Part shown: piece by piece, positions 32,614-41,478 of the stretch
Numbering within the stretch: the first letter of the stretch is position 1
How the letters are laid out: each line of letters starts with the position of its first letter
From: Ruminococcus flavefaciens
Lineage (GTDB): Bacteria > Bacillota > Clostridia > Oscillospirales > Ruminococcaceae
DNA: 47,404 bases
Reading direction: 5' to 3'
Assembly (NCBI GenBank): GCA_002373775.1
Contig: DFJW01000078.1
Coordinates: 1 to 47,404, forward strand
Made by a program: the position numbers and the translations under genes
Notes under the pieces: generated by a model
Told to the model about the DNA's origin: nothing
The model's database searches: none
The model's input: the letters and a program-made list of their open reading frames with translations, nothing else

Positions 32614-32682
32614 GCTCTATCTGCCTGTAAATAAACAGTCTGACGCGGAGACAGAAATGTCTCTGTTTTTATTTGCAGGAGG
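32591..32682 (+). promoter_or_regulatory. Alternative RNA stems: candidate cysteine-responsive attenuator
   Basis: Stem A pairs TCTCCGCG (32591-32598, inside the leader ORF) with CGCGGAGA (32644-32651). Stem B pairs 32624-32638 with 32663-32679 (15 pairs with a two-base bulge) and covers the first part of the GCAGGAGGT ribosome site of the ACT gene. Stem C, a small hairpin of GAGAC/GTCTC or ACAGA/TCTGT at 32648-32666, is followed by TTTTT and shares bases with stem A. Stem A encloses the left arm of stem B, so they compete. A ribosome finishing the leader would cover the left arm of A and favour B or C (off); one stalled at the Cys codons would leave A free (on). The direction is my inference. 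Confidence 0.55.
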
Positions 32683-32688
32683 TATAAT

Positions 32689-32934
32689 ATGAAAAGGATC
32701 GAAGTCATATCCCTCGACAGAATTGGTCTTATCGGAGAGATCTCCAACGTGATAAGACGCTTGAACGGCAACATTGTTTCCCATACAGCTAATGTAGTGA
32801 CATCAGAAAATAATATCCCTGTTTCACATTTTACTGCCGATATCCAGTTTGATGCTCCGGCGGATAACAACTCCGTTTCACGCAGACTGCGCAGGATCAA
32901 AAATGTGAAACAGGTCAGGATCACTGATCTGTGA
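32689..32934 (+). CDS. ACT-domain protein
   Basis: An 81-residue single ACT domain (MKRIEVISLDRIGLIGEISNVIRRLNGNIVSHTANV), a fold that binds amino acids at dimer interfaces. It follows an AGGAGGT ribosome site and precedes the glutamate-cysteine ligase by 10 bases. It may sense cysteine or glutamate and adjust the ligase, or act as a small regulator; nothing in the sequence fixes the ligand. Confidence 0.85.
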   Translation: MKRIEVISLDRIGLIGEISNVIRRLNGNIVSHTANVVTSENNIPVSHFTADIQFDAPADNNSVSRRLRRIKNVKQVRITDL

Positions 32935-32944
32935 GGTAATAACT

Positions 32945-34090
32945 ATGACCACAAACAAGTATTTTTACTGCGGAAAATTCGGCATAGAGCGTGAGACTCT
33001 CCGTGTGGACAGCAAGGGCAGGCTTGCACAGACTCCCCACCCTTTCGGGAACGATGAGCACATCACACGCGATTTCTGCGAAAATCAGATAGAACTTGTA
33101 ACTCCGGTATGCAGCAGCATTGATGAAGCTCTTGAAGCACTGGCTGGACTTGATAAAAAAGCCCGCGATGTGCTGGCAGAAAATGGCGAAACCATCTGGC
33201 TCTACAGCAATCCTCCCCACTTTGACAGTGAGGACGACATTCCCATTGCCGATTTCACCGGAGACCATTCCTCTAAACGCGCATACCGTGAAGTCCTTGA
33301 AAAAAAGTACGGAAAGAAACTTATGCTTTTCTCCGGAATCCATTTCAATTTCTCATTCGCTGAAGAATTTCTGCATGATCTGAATACAGATAAGGAGGAT
33401 TTCCACAGCTTCCGCGACACTCTGTACCTGCGGCTCTACAAGCAGCTCATGACACACAGCTGGCTGCTGGTGCTGCTGACCGCTGCAAGTCCTTACTACG
33501 ACGCTTCTCTCGATAAAGACGGAAAAAGCGGTATAATCATGAGTGAATACTCATCAATGCGCAACAGCCGCAGAGGATACTGGAATAAATTCCTCCCCAT
33601 TCTCGATCACCGCAGTCTCAGGACTTTCACAGGCAGCATAAAGAAGCATATAGTTACAGGTTCACTGTATTCCGCAAGTGAGCTTTATCTGCCGATACGT
33701 CTCAAACCCAAGGGACTTAACAGTCTTGAAAACCTCGCTGCAAACGGCGTTGACCATATCGAACTGCGTATGTTTGACTTAAACCCGTCTGCACCTCTTG
33801 GTATCGACGGCAGAGATCTCGGATTCGCACATCTGCTGATCCTCTATCTGCTCTCGCAGCCTGACTTCGACTTCACTCCGGAATTGCAGGAAACAGCAGC
33901 TGCCCAACACAAAAACGCTGCTCTTCTCGAACCGGATCTCAGGCTCCTTGAACGCGGAATGAGCATTATCGAAAACATGGAAGGATTCTTCGCAGGCAAT
34001 GAAAGTGCCAGCGAGATATTATCATTTGAAAAGAACAAGATCACCAGCAGCGCCTGTTTCAGCAAGGCTGTTGCAGATCAGGCACTATGA
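32945..34090 (+). CDS. gshA: Glutamate-cysteine ligase (short form)
   Basis: A 381-residue member of the glutamate-cysteine ligase family: KFGIERETLRVDSKGRLAQTPHPFGNDEHITRDFCENQIELVTP is the diagnostic N-terminal stretch, as in GshA and the N-terminal half of GshF. It joins glutamate to cysteine with ATP to make gamma-glutamylcysteine. It is shorter than the E. coli enzyme (518 residues) and lacks the ATP-grasp half of GshF, and no glutathione synthetase gene is in the window; the product may be gamma-glutamylcysteine itself, or a partner is encoded elsewhere. It lies in the operon behind the Cys-rich leader. Confidence 0.88.
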   Translation: MTTNKYFYCGKFGIERETLRVDSKGRLAQTPHPFGNDEHITRDFCENQIELVTPVCSSIDEALEALAGLDKKARDVLAENGETIWLYSNPPHFDSEDDIPIADFTGDHSSKRAYREVLEKKYGKKLMLFSGIHFNFSFAEEFLHDLNTDKEDFHSFRDTLYLRLYKQLMTHSWLLVLLTAASPYYDASLDKDGKSGIIMSEYSSMRNSRRGYWNKFLPILDHRSLRTFTGSIKKHIVTGSLYSASELYLPIRLKPKGLNSLENLAANGVDHIELRMFDLNPSAPLGIDGRDLGFAHLLILYLLSQPDFDFTPELQETAAAQHKNAALLEPDLRLLERGMSIIENMEGFFAGNESASEILSFEKNKITSSACFSKAVADQAL

Positions 34091-34110
34091 ATTATAAGGC
34101 GGTGACATAA

Positions 34111-34869
34111 ATGTGCGAGCTTCTCGGCTTCACTTCCGGAAAAAACACAGATATATCAGACTACCTGAAGACTTTTTTTGCACACAGCAGCAATAATCCG
34201 CACGGCTGGGGAATGATGTACGAAAACAGCAGCAGGATAATCCTGAAAGAAGCAGTAAGTGCAAATGAAAGCAGCTTTCTCGGAGATATGCTGGACAGTA
34301 TCGGTAAGCAGAAAAACGTCCTCGCACATATCAGATTTGCCACCGTTGGCTCAATAAATGAAAACAACTGCCACCCATTCACGGGAGCTGACATCTCCGG
34401 CAGAGAATGGACGCTCATACACAACGGAACTATATTCAGCAGCCGGCACAATCACCGGTATTCCGCAGTACAGTCCGGAGATACCGATTCCGAACGCTTC
34501 TTCCTTTCAATGCTGGATAATATGAATGACCATATCTCCAGAGCAGTCCCAAATGAGCGTGAACGATTCGAGATCATCAACAGCTTCATTGCGGAAAATT
34601 CACCGAGAAATAAACTGAATCTGATGATATATGACGGTGATCTTCTGTACGTTCACAAGAATCTGAAAAACACCCTTTGCTTCAAAAGGCTCGATAATGG
34701 GATACTGTTTTCAACCAAGCCCCTTGACGGCGGCGTATGGATACCGTTCCCCATGGCTCAGGTGATAGCTTTCAGAAACGGCAAAGAAGTATATCGCGGC
34801 GACCGCCATAAAGGCGTATTCGTCCCCACCCTTGAATATATCACGGCTATGGACGCAATGTATATATGA
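34111..34869 (+). CDS. Class II glutamine amidotransferase
   Basis: The 252-residue protein starts MCELLGFTSGKNTDISDYLKTFFAHSSNNPHGWGMMYEN with Cys2 as nucleophile, followed by NVLAHIRFATVGSINENNCHPF and WTLIHNGTIFS, as in YafJ/EgtC-type Ntn amidotransferases. These hydrolyse gamma-glutamyl bonds or glutamine. Next to glutamate-cysteine ligase, it could act on gamma-glutamyl compounds; EgtC and EgtA form a comparable pair in ergothioneine synthesis, but EgtB and EgtD are absent here. It starts 20 bases after the ligase stop. Confidence 0.87.
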   Translation: MCELLGFTSGKNTDISDYLKTFFAHSSNNPHGWGMMYENSSRIILKEAVSANESSFLGDMLDSIGKQKNVLAHIRFATVGSINENNCHPFTGADISGREWTLIHNGTIFSSRHNHRYSAVQSGDTDSERFFLSMLDNMNDHISRAVPNERERFEIINSFIAENSPRNKLNLMIYDGDLLYVHKNLKNTLCFKRLDNGILFSTKPLDGGVWIPFPMAQVIAFRNGKEVYRGDRHKGVFVPTLEYITAMDAMYI

Positions 34870-34882
34870 ATCAGGAACGTCC

Positions 34883-34911
34883 TTGAAATCGTCTCCCATC
34901 AGTGGTATAAT
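34883..34911 (+). promoter_or_regulatory. Promoter of recQ
   Basis: TTGAAA (34883-34888), 17-base spacer, TATAAT (34906-34911), 36 bases before the ATG. Confidence 0.7.
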
Positions 34912-34946
34912 AATATAAAACCGCATTGATAAGGAGCAGGACGTTA

Positions 34947-36788
34947 ATGGACAAACTTTCTGTACTAAAAGAATACTTCGGACACAAGAGATTCCGCAGC
35001 GGACAGGAGGAGATCATCGACCACATCCTCAGAGGCAGTGATGTTCTCGGGATAATGCCCACAGGCGCCGGAAAATCCCTTTGCTATCAGGTGCCTGCAC
35101 TGATGCTGAATGGCATGACGGTCGTTATATCTCCGCTTATATCACTGATGAAAGATCAGGTCAGTTCACTGGTCTCTTCAGGAATAAGTGCCGCATGCAT
35201 AAACAGTTCACTCAGTCAGGAAGAATACTCAGAGACTATGCACAGAGCCTTGCGCGGAGAATTCAGGCTTATTTATGCTGCGCCGGAAAGACTCGGAACT
35301 CAGGAGATGCGCCGTCTGGCATCTGCTGTCAGGATCTCCATGGTAACTATAGACGAAGCTCATTGTGTTTCTCAATGGGGACAGGATTTCCGTCCGAGTT
35401 ATCTGCGTATCTCAGAATTCATCGAAAGTCTGCCGGTGCGTCCGATAGTAAGCGCATTCACTGCCACTGCTACCGATACCGTCAGAGAAGATATCGTGCG
35501 GATGCTCGGACTGAACGCACCATTCACTCTTGTGACAGGTTTTGACCGTCCAAACCTCTACTTTTCTGTACTTAAACCGCATAACAAATATGCTGAACTG
35601 CGACGTCTGCTGGAAGGTTTCGGAGATAAATGCGGGATAGTATACTGCCTCTCGCGCAGAAACGTTGAAGAGATATGTGACAAGCTAAACGATGACGGCT
35701 TTCCGGCTACAAGATATCATGCCGGTCTTTCGGATACTGAACGAAAGAATAATCAGGATGATTTCATATATGACCGAAAGCGGATAATGGTAGCTACAAA
35801 CGCTTTCGGAATGGGAATAGACAAATCCGATGTCTCATTCGTCATACATTACAACATGCCTAAGAATATCGAAAGCTACTATCAGGAAGCCGGACGTGCC
35901 GGGCGCGACGGAAGTCCTGCACAGTGCATACTGCTGTACGGCGCAATGGATGTCAGGACAAACAATTTTATGATCGAAAAGAGCCGTGACGACAACACCG
36001 AACTCTCAGATGAGGAAAAGGATATCATGCTTGAACGCGACAGGCAGCGGCTGAAGGAAATGACATTCTACGCCACTTCCACTGACTGTCTGAGGCAGTT
36101 CATGCTCGGGTATTTCGGCGAAAAAGCTCCGGGATATTGTGGGAACTGCTCTTGCTGTGTGACCGGATTCGAGGAAGTCGATATGACCGTTGACGCACAG
36201 AAGATAGTCTCATGCGTGTTCAGAGTAAAACAGCAGGGACGCTACTTCGGAAAGAGCATGATCGTGGATATACTCAAAGGCAGCGAAAACGAAAGGCTCG
36301 TCTCATTAGGCTTTGACAAGCTGTCCACTTACGGCATAATGAAGGACACTTCTGCTCGCCGCATAAGAGCAGAAGTCGATCATCTCATAGAAAACGGATA
36401 TCTCTGCAACAGCACTGGCGATTATCCGGTAGTCGAACTGACTGCTTCATCAGCTAAGATCCTGAAAGAACATATCCCTGTTACCATAAAACTCCCCAAG
36501 GAGAAAAAGGAAAAAGTTAAAAAGCAGCGCAGCGAACTCTCCGATATCGACAGCGTTCTCTTTGAAGAACTCAGGAAACTGCGCGGCAGACTTGCCGCTG
36601 AAGCAAGTGTTCCTGCATATATCGTTTTTTCAGACTCCGCTCTGAGAGATATGTGCAGGGTGCTTCCGACGGATAAAGAAGAATTCCTGAACGTTTCAGG
36701 TGTCGGCAAAAGAAAAGCCGAAAAATACGGCGATGATTTCTGCGCCATAATAAAGAAATACGTTTCTTCACATCCCGGTGTCCTATGA
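34947..36788 (+). CDS. recQ: ATP-dependent DNA helicase RecQ
   Basis: A 613-residue RecQ helicase. The ATG at 34947 has AAGGAGC before it. Motifs are in the usual order: IMPTGAGKSLCYQVPALML (Walker A, about residue 40), MVTIDEAHCVSQWGQDFRPSY (DEAH, about 135), SAFTATAT, GMGIDKSDVSFVIHYNMPKNIESYYQEAGRAGRDG (motifs V and VI, about 300), the RQC region with zinc Cys residues (DCLRQFMLGYFGE...CGNCSCC, about 380-410) and a C-terminal HRDC domain (DIDSVLFEELRKLRGRLAAEASVPAYIVFSDSALRDMCRVLP). It unwinds 3'-tailed DNA in recombination repair. Confidence 0.96.
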   Translation: MDKLSVLKEYFGHKRFRSGQEEIIDHILRGSDVLGIMPTGAGKSLCYQVPALMLNGMTVVISPLISLMKDQVSSLVSSGISAACINSSLSQEEYSETMHRALRGEFRLIYAAPERLGTQEMRRLASAVRISMVTIDEAHCVSQWGQDFRPSYLRISEFIESLPVRPIVSAFTATATDTVREDIVRMLGLNAPFTLVTGFDRPNLYFSVLKPHNKYAELRRLLEGFGDKCGIVYCLSRRNVEEICDKLNDDGFPATRYHAGLSDTERKNNQDDFIYDRKRIMVATNAFGMGIDKSDVSFVIHYNMPKNIESYYQEAGRAGRDGSPAQCILLYGAMDVRTNNFMIEKSRDDNTELSDEEKDIMLERDRQRLKEMTFYATSTDCLRQFMLGYFGEKAPGYCGNCSCCVTGFEEVDMTVDAQKIVSCVFRVKQQGRYFGKSMIVDILKGSENERLVSLGFDKLSTYGIMKDTSARRIRAEVDHLIENGYLCNSTGDYPVVELTASSAKILKEHIPVTIKLPKEKKEKVKKQRSELSDIDSVLFEELRKLRGRLAAEASVPAYIVFSDSALRDMCRVLPTDKEEFLNVSGVGKRKAEKYGDDFCAIIKKYVSSHPGVL

Positions 36789-36810
36789 TCTTTCTTTTAC
36801 TTATCAAATC

Positions 36811-36839
36811 AGCCTCTCACAATAGTGAGAGGCTTTTTT
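36811..36839 (+). terminator. Terminator of recQ
   Basis: AGCCTCTCAC (36811-36820) pairs with GTGAGAGGCT (36825-36834), followed by six T. Confidence 0.88.
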
Positions 36840-36842
36840 GTA

Positions 36843-36874
36843 ATACAAAAAAGCTACGCAAAATGCGTAGCTTT
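36843..36874 (-). terminator. Terminator of the helicase/PLD operon
   Basis: An 11-bp stem (AAAGCTACGCA at 36850-36860 with 36864-36874). On the minus strand it is followed by TTTTTTG and so ends transcripts coming from 37074. The 36875-37073 stretch between it and the gene shows no other clear feature. Confidence 0.75.
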
Positions 36875-37073
36875 GATATGGTTTGGCGTGACTAAATTGA
36901 TGACTCTTAGGAGGCGTAACATATTACAGTTTTAAACAGAAAAATAATAATATTTGAGTGATTATAGAGCTGTATGCAGGTTAATCAGTTCAGTTTTGTG
37001 TTCCTTTATATCCGGGGCATCACGCCTAAAGTAATGCAGCTGATTTTTGTCATCTTAGTATTGGGTATAATCG

Positions 37074-39974
37074 TTACTGTTCATGCAGACTTAGATCAAT
37101 GTGCATATTTTTCAGTTCTTTCCATTTATCCGAAGATATGACCTCAGATGCGTTGATCGTGACGTTGTCGGCTGCGCCGAACATACTGCGGTAGTATTCC
37201 AGATTCCTGATAAGTATATTCCACCTGTAATGATCGGAGCTGTACGGGTAATAATAGCAGTATCTGTTGATCTGCCTTGCGTCATCGCCTGCCCAGAAAT
37301 TCGGGAACATTCCTTTGTAGATCGAACATTTTCCTTCATTATTAGCCTTGAAGTTATTTATCATACCATTCCAGTCAGTCAGGTCATCAGCTGTCTGCTC
37401 TGCGATAGTCTTTCTTACAGCCATGCAGTTGATCCGGTCTACTCTTCCCTCTCTTTGCATAAGTGCGATAGGCGTTGAGGGCGCATTCCAGTGAACTATC
37501 CTGTCGGAATACCAATGGAAGTCGTAGCCCTCCTCAGCGACGGAGGTGAGGAAGAAAGCAAACGGATAAAACGGTGAATTGAAGCTGTCTATCAATTCAT
37601 TCAGTCCGGCATTCTGCTTTTTTCCGTTGAAGGTGATGCAGTACTGAGCGATGTTGCAGCTGAGATGATTTTTAAGAGAGATTTTGGATTTTGTCTGCTT
37701 GCGCATATATTTGAACTCTTCAAGAACACTTCCGAAACAGCCGTCTTTACAGTATTCTTTAACGCAAGCCCAGTAATCATTTAATATTTCATCTCCGTAA
37801 ATTGCCAGCAATACTTTTTTAGCATGATCGGAAGAGAAGTATTCTTTAAGAAGGCTTTCTGCTCCTTTGGCTTCTTCATCAAATGAAGAAAAGACATCTC
37901 CGCATTCAGGGACTTTGATTCTTTCGAATGCTTCTTCATAAGGCAGTGAACCCTTGTAGTATTCTTCGAGGCGTTTATCCAGCTCCCGTTCAATGCATTC
38001 TGAAAGTATCTCAGGTACAACTGAGTAAGCCGAGAAAAGCAGCGTTTTGCTCCAATAGCGGTTTTTATCTGTACTGAGCCAGTCTGCAAAGACACCTTTC
38101 AGCTCCCCGGACGGTTTGTTCGGAGGAACGAAAAGCCACAGGTACGAGTTACCTTCAAACATATCATCAGCAAGTGCCCGGATACGCGATGATTCGGCTT
38201 CCCCTTGTGTATTGTTGACAGCGTCTTTCAAAGAGGAATAGGCACTGCTTATGTCTTTGGGATCAATATCGCGCGGAAGCGAAAGTGCAAGGCGTGTCTT
38301 TACGGCAGAATTACCTTTTTTGAAAAAGGCATTGAACTCAGACACGTCGATACTGCCAATGTCAACTGTCAGCTTGCCTTCATTTGGCGCATAGCTGTGT
38401 ATCGGACGTTCTGTGCGTGAGATACCGATATTCTTCATTTCTTCCGACAACTCTTTAAGTTTGCCCGACAGGTACTTCAGCTGACTGTCCGTGTCTTCAT
38501 TCGGAGTACCGGGCGCGAGCTTCTCGGCTATGTCGGTCATCGTTTTCTGGCAATCCTTCCAGAGTTCAACGATGGCCGTGCTGCTGTCGACTTTCCCGTT
38601 GGTTTTGGACATATAGTTAAGAATGGTATCCAGTCCGACAAGATGCTTTGTGAACTCGCCGAGCTCGTCTTCTTCATCTTTATCCTCCTCAGGCTTGACG
38701 GCATTCCGGTAAGCATAGGGAGTCGCCGAGAGCATCAGGACTTTCGGAGCTTTATCGCCTGTTTTCTCCCTTCCGAGGATAGTATCAATAACAAGCTTGA
38801 TGACCGCAGAACGCTCGTCCATGTCTTTGGCATTTTCTTCAAATATCTCAGGGTAATTCTGTATCTCGTCGATAATGACGAGGTCAGGCTGCAAAAGCTC
38901 AAGGGAATAATAGCTCATATATGTGCGGATATATTTCTGATACTGTTCATAGTAGATGTTGCGTTGCAGCCTCTCCACGGCAGTTTTGAATTTTTCATTT
39001 CCCTTTTTATCTATTTCGTTGATGTATTTATCTTTATTGATATGGGGGAATACCTTTTCAATTATTTCGTTGAAACGATAAACGGAGCTATGAGAGGAGG
39101 GGAAAAAATATTCTAATACATCGCCAAAATCTACCGTGTCTTTATTGAACTTGATCTCCCAATTTTGTTTTAAAAATCCATTCACATCAAAGCACTGTTT
39201 GAGGAGCAAGATGAACTCCGGATATTGGGCGGAAAGATTTTTAGCCGTATCGCCGTAGTAGTACATTCCATAGTTCAGGAACATATCCAGAAGCAGTAAT
39301 GCAGTATCCTCAAAATCAGTGTCAACCGAGTTTAGCTTTAGCTCTATATTTTTGTAGCTGACGCCTTTCATGGCTTCAGGGAAATATGTAACTTTCCTTG
39401 CAGTATGAGATGCCTCGTCAAATAGATCTTCAAGCTCCTTAAAAGTTGGGTTATCGTCTGCTTTTAGGGCTTTATTCATAGATACTATCATTTTTGCCAA
39501 TAGCTGGATCTTAACGTTAAGCTGCCCCGTTTTTTGTGTTTCGGTACGTTTTGTATTCAAAAGTTCATAATATTTTTCTTGGCAGTCGCTCCTTTCTTGT
39601 TGTGTCCCTCCTGTATTCTGTTTCAGCGAGACCTCAGGTGTTATGGGAAAGATCTTTATCTTATCACTTGTCCCATTCGCTTCAAGTACCTTCCATATCA
39701 TCGAAAGCCTGTCCGTTGTCATGATCTTGCAATTATCGACCTTCAGCTTTTCGGAGGCATTCTTTTTTGCAAGCTCAAGGCTCGATGCAATGTACACGAC
39801 GTTGAAGCTGTTCTTTTTATCAGCAAGCTGCTTCATTACCTCAGAAGCGATATGCGTCTTTCCAAGTCCTGTTTCATCGGCAAGAAGATATACGCTGTGA
39901 TCTTTATAATATTCAATTATATGTTTGGTTGTTATTTCCTGAAATTCAAGGAGTCCCATTTCCGTTTCCTCCAT
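37074..39974 (-). CDS. SNF2-like superfamily 2 helicase (putative defence effector)
   Basis: A 966-residue protein with helicase motifs spread wide: Walker A in VYLLADETGLGKTHIASEV (about residue 30), Walker B in PDLVIIDEIQNYPEIF (DEIQ, about 367), motif III in VLMLSATPYAY (about 415), and motifs V/VI in EEGYDFHWYSDRIVHWNAPSTPIALMQREGRVDRI (about 810-845). The ADETGLGKT and QREGRVDR forms fit SNF2-like translocases. Between them lie long stretches without known motifs. The ATG at 39974 overlaps the PLD gene by 29 bases (an ATG at 39959 would cut this to 14). In its operon it is likely a DNA-translocating part of a phage-defence or restriction-like system; no known system is recognised with certainty. 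Confidence 0.82.
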   Translation of the reverse strand: MEETEMGLLEFQEITTKHIIEYYKDHSVYLLADETGLGKTHIASEVMKQLADKKNSFNVVYIASSLELAKKNASEKLKVDNCKIMTTDRLSMIWKVLEANGTSDKIKIFPITPEVSLKQNTGGTQQERSDCQEKYYELLNTKRTETQKTGQLNVKIQLLAKMIVSMNKALKADDNPTFKELEDLFDEASHTARKVTYFPEAMKGVSYKNIELKLNSVDTDFEDTALLLLDMFLNYGMYYYGDTAKNLSAQYPEFILLLKQCFDVNGFLKQNWEIKFNKDTVDFGDVLEYFFPSSHSSVYRFNEIIEKVFPHINKDKYINEIDKKGNEKFKTAVERLQRNIYYEQYQKYIRTYMSYYSLELLQPDLVIIDEIQNYPEIFEENAKDMDERSAVIKLVIDTILGREKTGDKAPKVLMLSATPYAYRNAVKPEEDKDEEDELGEFTKHLVGLDTILNYMSKTNGKVDSSTAIVELWKDCQKTMTDIAEKLAPGTPNEDTDSQLKYLSGKLKELSEEMKNIGISRTERPIHSYAPNEGKLTVDIGSIDVSEFNAFFKKGNSAVKTRLALSLPRDIDPKDISSAYSSLKDAVNNTQGEAESSRIRALADDMFEGNSYLWLFVPPNKPSGELKGVFADWLSTDKNRYWSKTLLFSAYSVVPEILSECIERELDKRLEEYYKGSLPYEEAFERIKVPECGDVFSSFDEEAKGAESLLKEYFSSDHAKKVLLAIYGDEILNDYWACVKEYCKDGCFGSVLEEFKYMRKQTKSKISLKNHLSCNIAQYCITFNGKKQNAGLNELIDSFNSPFYPFAFFLTSVAEEGYDFHWYSDRIVHWNAPSTPIALMQREGRVDRINCMAVRKTIAEQTADDLTDWNGMINNFKANNEGKCSIYKGMFPNFWAGDDARQINRYCYYYPYSSDHYRWNILIRNLEYYRSMFGAADNVTINASEVISSDKWKELKNMHIDLSLHEQ

Positions 39975-41478
39975 TATTCATTTTTTCAAGCAGTTTTCCG
40001 ATAAATTCGATATATTCTTCTGTATAGAGCTCATCTTTGATTTTTTTCAGGACCTTTTCAGCCGTGGCTGTTGGATCTTTCGCAAGACTGCTGTAAAATG
40101 TGCTGTAAAAGCAAGGTATCGGTTCAGCGACTTCTGTTGTTCCGTTTGCCTTTTCTTTCTTCATTCCGCCTCTTCCGGAGTTTGTCCCAAGGAATACGTT
40201 CAAGTCATTCTTTTCTGCGTCCTTGCTGCGGTTTGATTCAGCAAGCTTTGCATATTCATCATAGGTAAGTCCGCCTTTGTTTTTTGCACTTTTGTCATAA
40301 TTCTGCGGACAGATAAGTATCTGTTTCTTTGAAATGTTATTGCAGCCTATTTCAATATAAAATGTCGCCTTGACGAAATAATATGACGCATCTTTTTTGC
40401 TGAGATGAAGCCGGAATCCCTTCCCGTCACGCGAAACATACAGCTTGCTGAGAGCATTGGCACTTGCGAAGGTATCGCTGCTGTCGTCCTCAAGGTCATC
40501 GCCTTCGGTCAGGCTGTCGGTCAGTGTGTCATTATATTCCTGAACAAGGCTGTCATTCCCGAAGATGCTTTCAATATTCTTGTATTCATCGGTGGGAGCA
40601 ATGAGTTTCAGCAGCATTTCACAGTGATGATTCCGGGCTGCTACTGTCAGATTTGCAGAGCCGTAATAGATAATGGTAATGGTATTGTTATCTTCCTGCT
40701 TTGCATACAGCTTTGCATGGAAATGCTCAAACCCTGTTTTAGTGAATTTACCGGTATAGAAGCTAATGTTTGGAGAAAGTTGATCGAGCTTTTGTATGCT
40801 GTTCTGATAGGTCAGGAGTTTCACATCTTGATTTATCCGACTCACTGTATCTCTGTCGATAAACGGCGAGATCATCATGCTGCACGAAAGCACGCCGTTC
40901 CACATATTATCAGTAAACCAGTTACCGTCATAACTGAACTCGATGTCGTCAAGTCTCCAGCCTTCTTTTTCGGGAACAAAGTCAAGCTTTTCAAGTCCGT
41001 CAAGGACGCTGCCTATATCCTTGCAAAGATATTGGAGATAATTCCTGAGCTTGCTGCCGTGAGATGGAGTTTCTGCTTTGACTGAATTGAAACCCATGAT
41101 AAGATCATAGCTCAAACTTCCCTGAAAGTTTTTTGTGGGAACAGCCAGCTTATAGCAGTCGGAATACTTGATAAGGATAAGCTTTGTATGAAGATATCCG
41201 CCCGGTACATTCTTGATGCAGACATTCAGATCATCTTTCAGGAATTCGCGTTGTCTGCTGCTGTCTGACACTGATACCTTGTCTGTAATTAGAATGGCTT
41301 TCTCAAACTTTTCTCTCTTGCTGAAGCTGTCTCCGAATAATTCTGAAAGTATCCGGCGCCATACCTCAAGATCAGCCCCGAAGGTTACTCCGATAACAAA
41401 TTCGGGCGTTTTATCCTTGTACTTGAAGCTTTTGAAATAGCCGCCGAAACTGCCCGTGTTTTTTACATCTCCGATCAT
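39946..41478 (-). CDS. Phospholipase D-fold nuclease-like protein with two HxK motifs
   Basis: The 510-residue product has two HKD-like active-site blocks: GYLHTKLILIKYSDCYKLAVPTKNFQGS (about residues 95-122) and HFHAKLYAKQEDNNTITIIYYGSANLT (about 254-280). Each has HxK and a downstream Asn, in the style of tyrosyl-DNA phosphodiesterase (HxK...N) more than the classic HxKxxxxD. PLD-fold enzymes in defence operons cut nucleic acids. It overlaps the genes on both sides (4 bases upstream with the small gene, 14-29 downstream with the helicase), so the three are one translational unit. The C-terminal 150 residues have no recognised domain. Confidence 0.83.
   Translation of the reverse strand: MIGDVKNTGSFGGYFKSFKYKDKTPEFVIGVTFGADLEVWRRILSELFGDSFSKREKFEKAILITDKVSVSDSSRQREFLKDDLNVCIKNVPGGYLHTKLILIKYSDCYKLAVPTKNFQGSLSYDLIMGFNSVKAETPSHGSKLRNYLQYLCKDIGSVLDGLEKLDFVPEKEGWRLDDIEFSYDGNWFTDNMWNGVLSCSMMISPFIDRDTVSRINQDVKLLTYQNSIQKLDQLSPNISFYTGKFTKTGFEHFHAKLYAKQEDNNTITIIYYGSANLTVAARNHHCEMLLKLIAPTDEYKNIESIFGNDSLVQEYNDTLTDSLTEGDDLEDDSSDTFASANALSKLYVSRDGKGFRLHLSKKDASYYFVKATFYIEIGCNNISKKQILICPQNYDKSAKNKGGLTYDEYAKLAESNRSKDAEKNDLNVFLGTNSGRGGMKKEKANGTTEVAEPIPCFYSTFYSSLAKDPTATAEKVLKKIKDELYTEEYIEFIGKLLEKMNNGGNGNGTP

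Noticed and set aside
37101..37478. Plus-strand ORFs antisense to the helicase, and similar long antisense ORFs elsewhere
   Set aside because: No ribosome sites or promoters, and composition follows the third-position pattern of the genes on the other strand.
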